From positions 6,090 through 70,089 of the forward strand of contig CAZDCO010000001.1 in assembly GCA_964504025.1 (NCBI GenBank): 64,000 nt of DNA, in the 5' to 3' direction. Under the pieces are notes generated by a model. The model was not told the DNA's origin. It ran no database searches and worked only from the letters and a program-made list of their open reading frames with translations. Positions 63,022-64,000 of the stretch are shown piece after piece (position 1 is the stretch's first letter; every line of letters begins with the position of its first letter). The DNA comes from Scatosoma sp964504025 (GTDB lineage Bacteria; Bacillota; Clostridia; Christensenellales; Borkfalkiaceae). The position numbers and the translations under genes were made by a program.

Positions 63022-64000
63022 ATGCAAACGGTATTGCAATTAGACGGTTTAGATTGCGCGGTATGCGCGGCGGAGCTGGAAGAGGAAATTCAACAAATCG
63101 AGGGCGTACGTAAGGCGACGGTGGCGTTCGCTACGCAAAAACTTTCGGTTGAGTATGAAGACGAAAGCGTTTTGGAACGAGTGCTTTACGCTGCGAATCA
63201 CTTTGAAGAAGTGCACGTCGTTCAAGAGAAAACCAGGCAGGGCGAGCAAGTCGTTGCAAATGACGCGGACGATCACGGCGGCAACAAACGCCGTGAAGAA
63301 TGGTGTCGCATTTTCGTCAGCGCCATGTGTTTAGGTCTTGCCGTTTTGTTTGAAAACGTATTCCTGTGGCAAGTTGCCGCTTACGTCGGTTATGCGGCGG
63401 CGTATTTCGTGGTGGCTTATCCCGTGTTATGGACGACGGTAAAAAACGTCGGAAAGGGCAAGATATTCGACGAAAACTTTTTGATGACAGTCGCTTCGAT
63501 CGGCGCAATCGCCTTGGGCGAATTGACGGAGGGCGTCGCGGTTATGCTGCTATATCAAATCGGGGAAACGTTACAGGCGATAGCCGTCGGTTCGTCGCGC
63601 CGTTCCATCACCGAATTGATGGATTTGAAGAGCGAATACGCCACGAAACTCGTCAAAGGCGAACCCGTTACGATTGCGGCGGAGGAAGTTCAACGCGGCG
63701 ACGTTTTGCTCGTTAAAGCGGGCGAAAAAGTGCCCGTAGACGGTTGTTTGTTGTCGTCGTCGGCTGTGCTCGATACCAAATCGCTCACGGGTGAGTCGCA
63801 ACCGAAAACGATTGCAATCGGCGGTGAGTTGTTGTCCGGTTGCGTCAACGTCGGTGAAGTATTCAAAATGCAGGCGTTGCGCGCCTACGAGGATAGCGCG
63901 GCGCAACGAGTGTTGCAGTTGGTGGAAAACGCGGCGAGCGGTAAGGCAAGACCGGAGAAGTTTATCACGAAATTCGCCAAATATTATACGCCGATCGTAT
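63022..64000 (+). CDS. Heavy-metal-exporting P1B-type ATPase (partial, 3' end outside the window)
   Basis: The first 326 codons of a CadA/ZntA-type pump. An N-terminal HMA domain carries the metal-binding DCAVC (residues about 11-15); four hydrophobic helices follow from about 100, then the actuator domain with LTGESQP near residue 257. The phosphorylation site and CPC membrane motif should lie further downstream. AAAGGAGAAGGGT precedes ATG 63022. Its regulator and operator lie directly upstream; zinc/cadmium/lead export is inferred from that context. Confidence 0.93.
   Translation, partial: MQTVLQLDGLDCAVCAAELEEEIQQIEGVRKATVAFATQKLSVEYEDESVLERVLYAANHFEEVHVVQEKTRQGEQVVANDADDHGGNKRREEWCRIFVSAMCLGLAVLFENVFLWQVAAYVGYAAAYFVVAYPVLWTTVKNVGKGKIFDENFLMTVASIGAIALGELTEGVAVMLLYQIGETLQAIAVGSSRRSITELMDLKSEYATKLVKGEPVTIAAEEVQRGDVLLVKAGEKVPVDGCLLSSSAVLDTKSLTGESQPKTIAIGGELLSGCVNVGEVFKMQALRAYEDSAAQRVLQLVENAASGKARPEKFITKFAKYYTPIV

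Overview
The window looks like a chromosomal segment of an uncultured, Gram-positive (monoderm) member of the Clostridia. This rests on Firmicutes-type division genes, RNase Y, lipoproteins with lipoboxes, sugar ABC transporters without their own ATPase, SipW-type signal peptidases and strong SigA promoters (TTGACA-N17-TATAAT). I do not assign a genus. A run of exactly 100 N at 60234-60333, a perfect 404-bp tandem duplication inside murA and a one-base frameshift in cinA suggest a draft or metagenome assembly.

Region 1 (1-18358) is cell-wall, division and DNA housekeeping: the mraY end, murD, ftsW, murA (broken by the duplication), ftsQ/divIB, then ftsA-ftsZ from their own promoter, murC, ftsK/spoIIIE, rimO, pgsA, cinA, recA and rny. 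The rest of the division cluster (mraZ, rsmH, ftsL-like, class B PBP) sits at 58.5-62.5 kb, so the dcw cluster is split in this genome.

Region 2 (18475-32633) is the most interesting part. Two transcription units each begin with a strong promoter, a cyclic-di-GMP-I (GEMM-I) riboswitch and an intrinsic terminator. The first encodes two surface proteins with SipW-type AWF signal peptides. The second encodes a catalytically degenerate EAL protein, a membrane-anchored surface protein, a TasA/camelysin-like protein, a SipW signal peptidase, a membrane-anchored McrB-type AAA+ ATPase, a DUF2357-like partner, a second SipW peptidase, and a membrane GGDEF*-EAL protein with an intact phosphodiesterase site. 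I read this as a c-di-GMP-switched fibre or matrix export locus with its own second-messenger feedback. The AAA+/DUF2357 pair is an unexplained component.

Region 3 (32648-51593) is glycan uptake and surface display: a divergent AraC regulator, a large solute-binding lipoprotein, two permeases, several large lipoproteins (Ig-like, DUF4838, Big_2, InlB-like repeat), a 53-residue Trp-rich small protein, a large secreted protein, an alpha-L-fucosidase, a decayed phosphohexomutase and mannose-6-phosphate isomerase. An interspersed palindromic repeat lies at 45339-45448.

Region 4 (51752-56863, minus strand) is a polyamine operon: a cupin-XRE regulator followed by tightly coupled potA-potB-potC-potD. 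Region 5 (57143-64000) has rpsT on the minus strand, then murI, the mraZ-rsmH-ftsL-PBP unit with a likely MraZ operator inside its promoter, and an ArsR/SmtB regulator with a palindromic operator ahead of a heavy-metal P-type ATPase that runs off the window.
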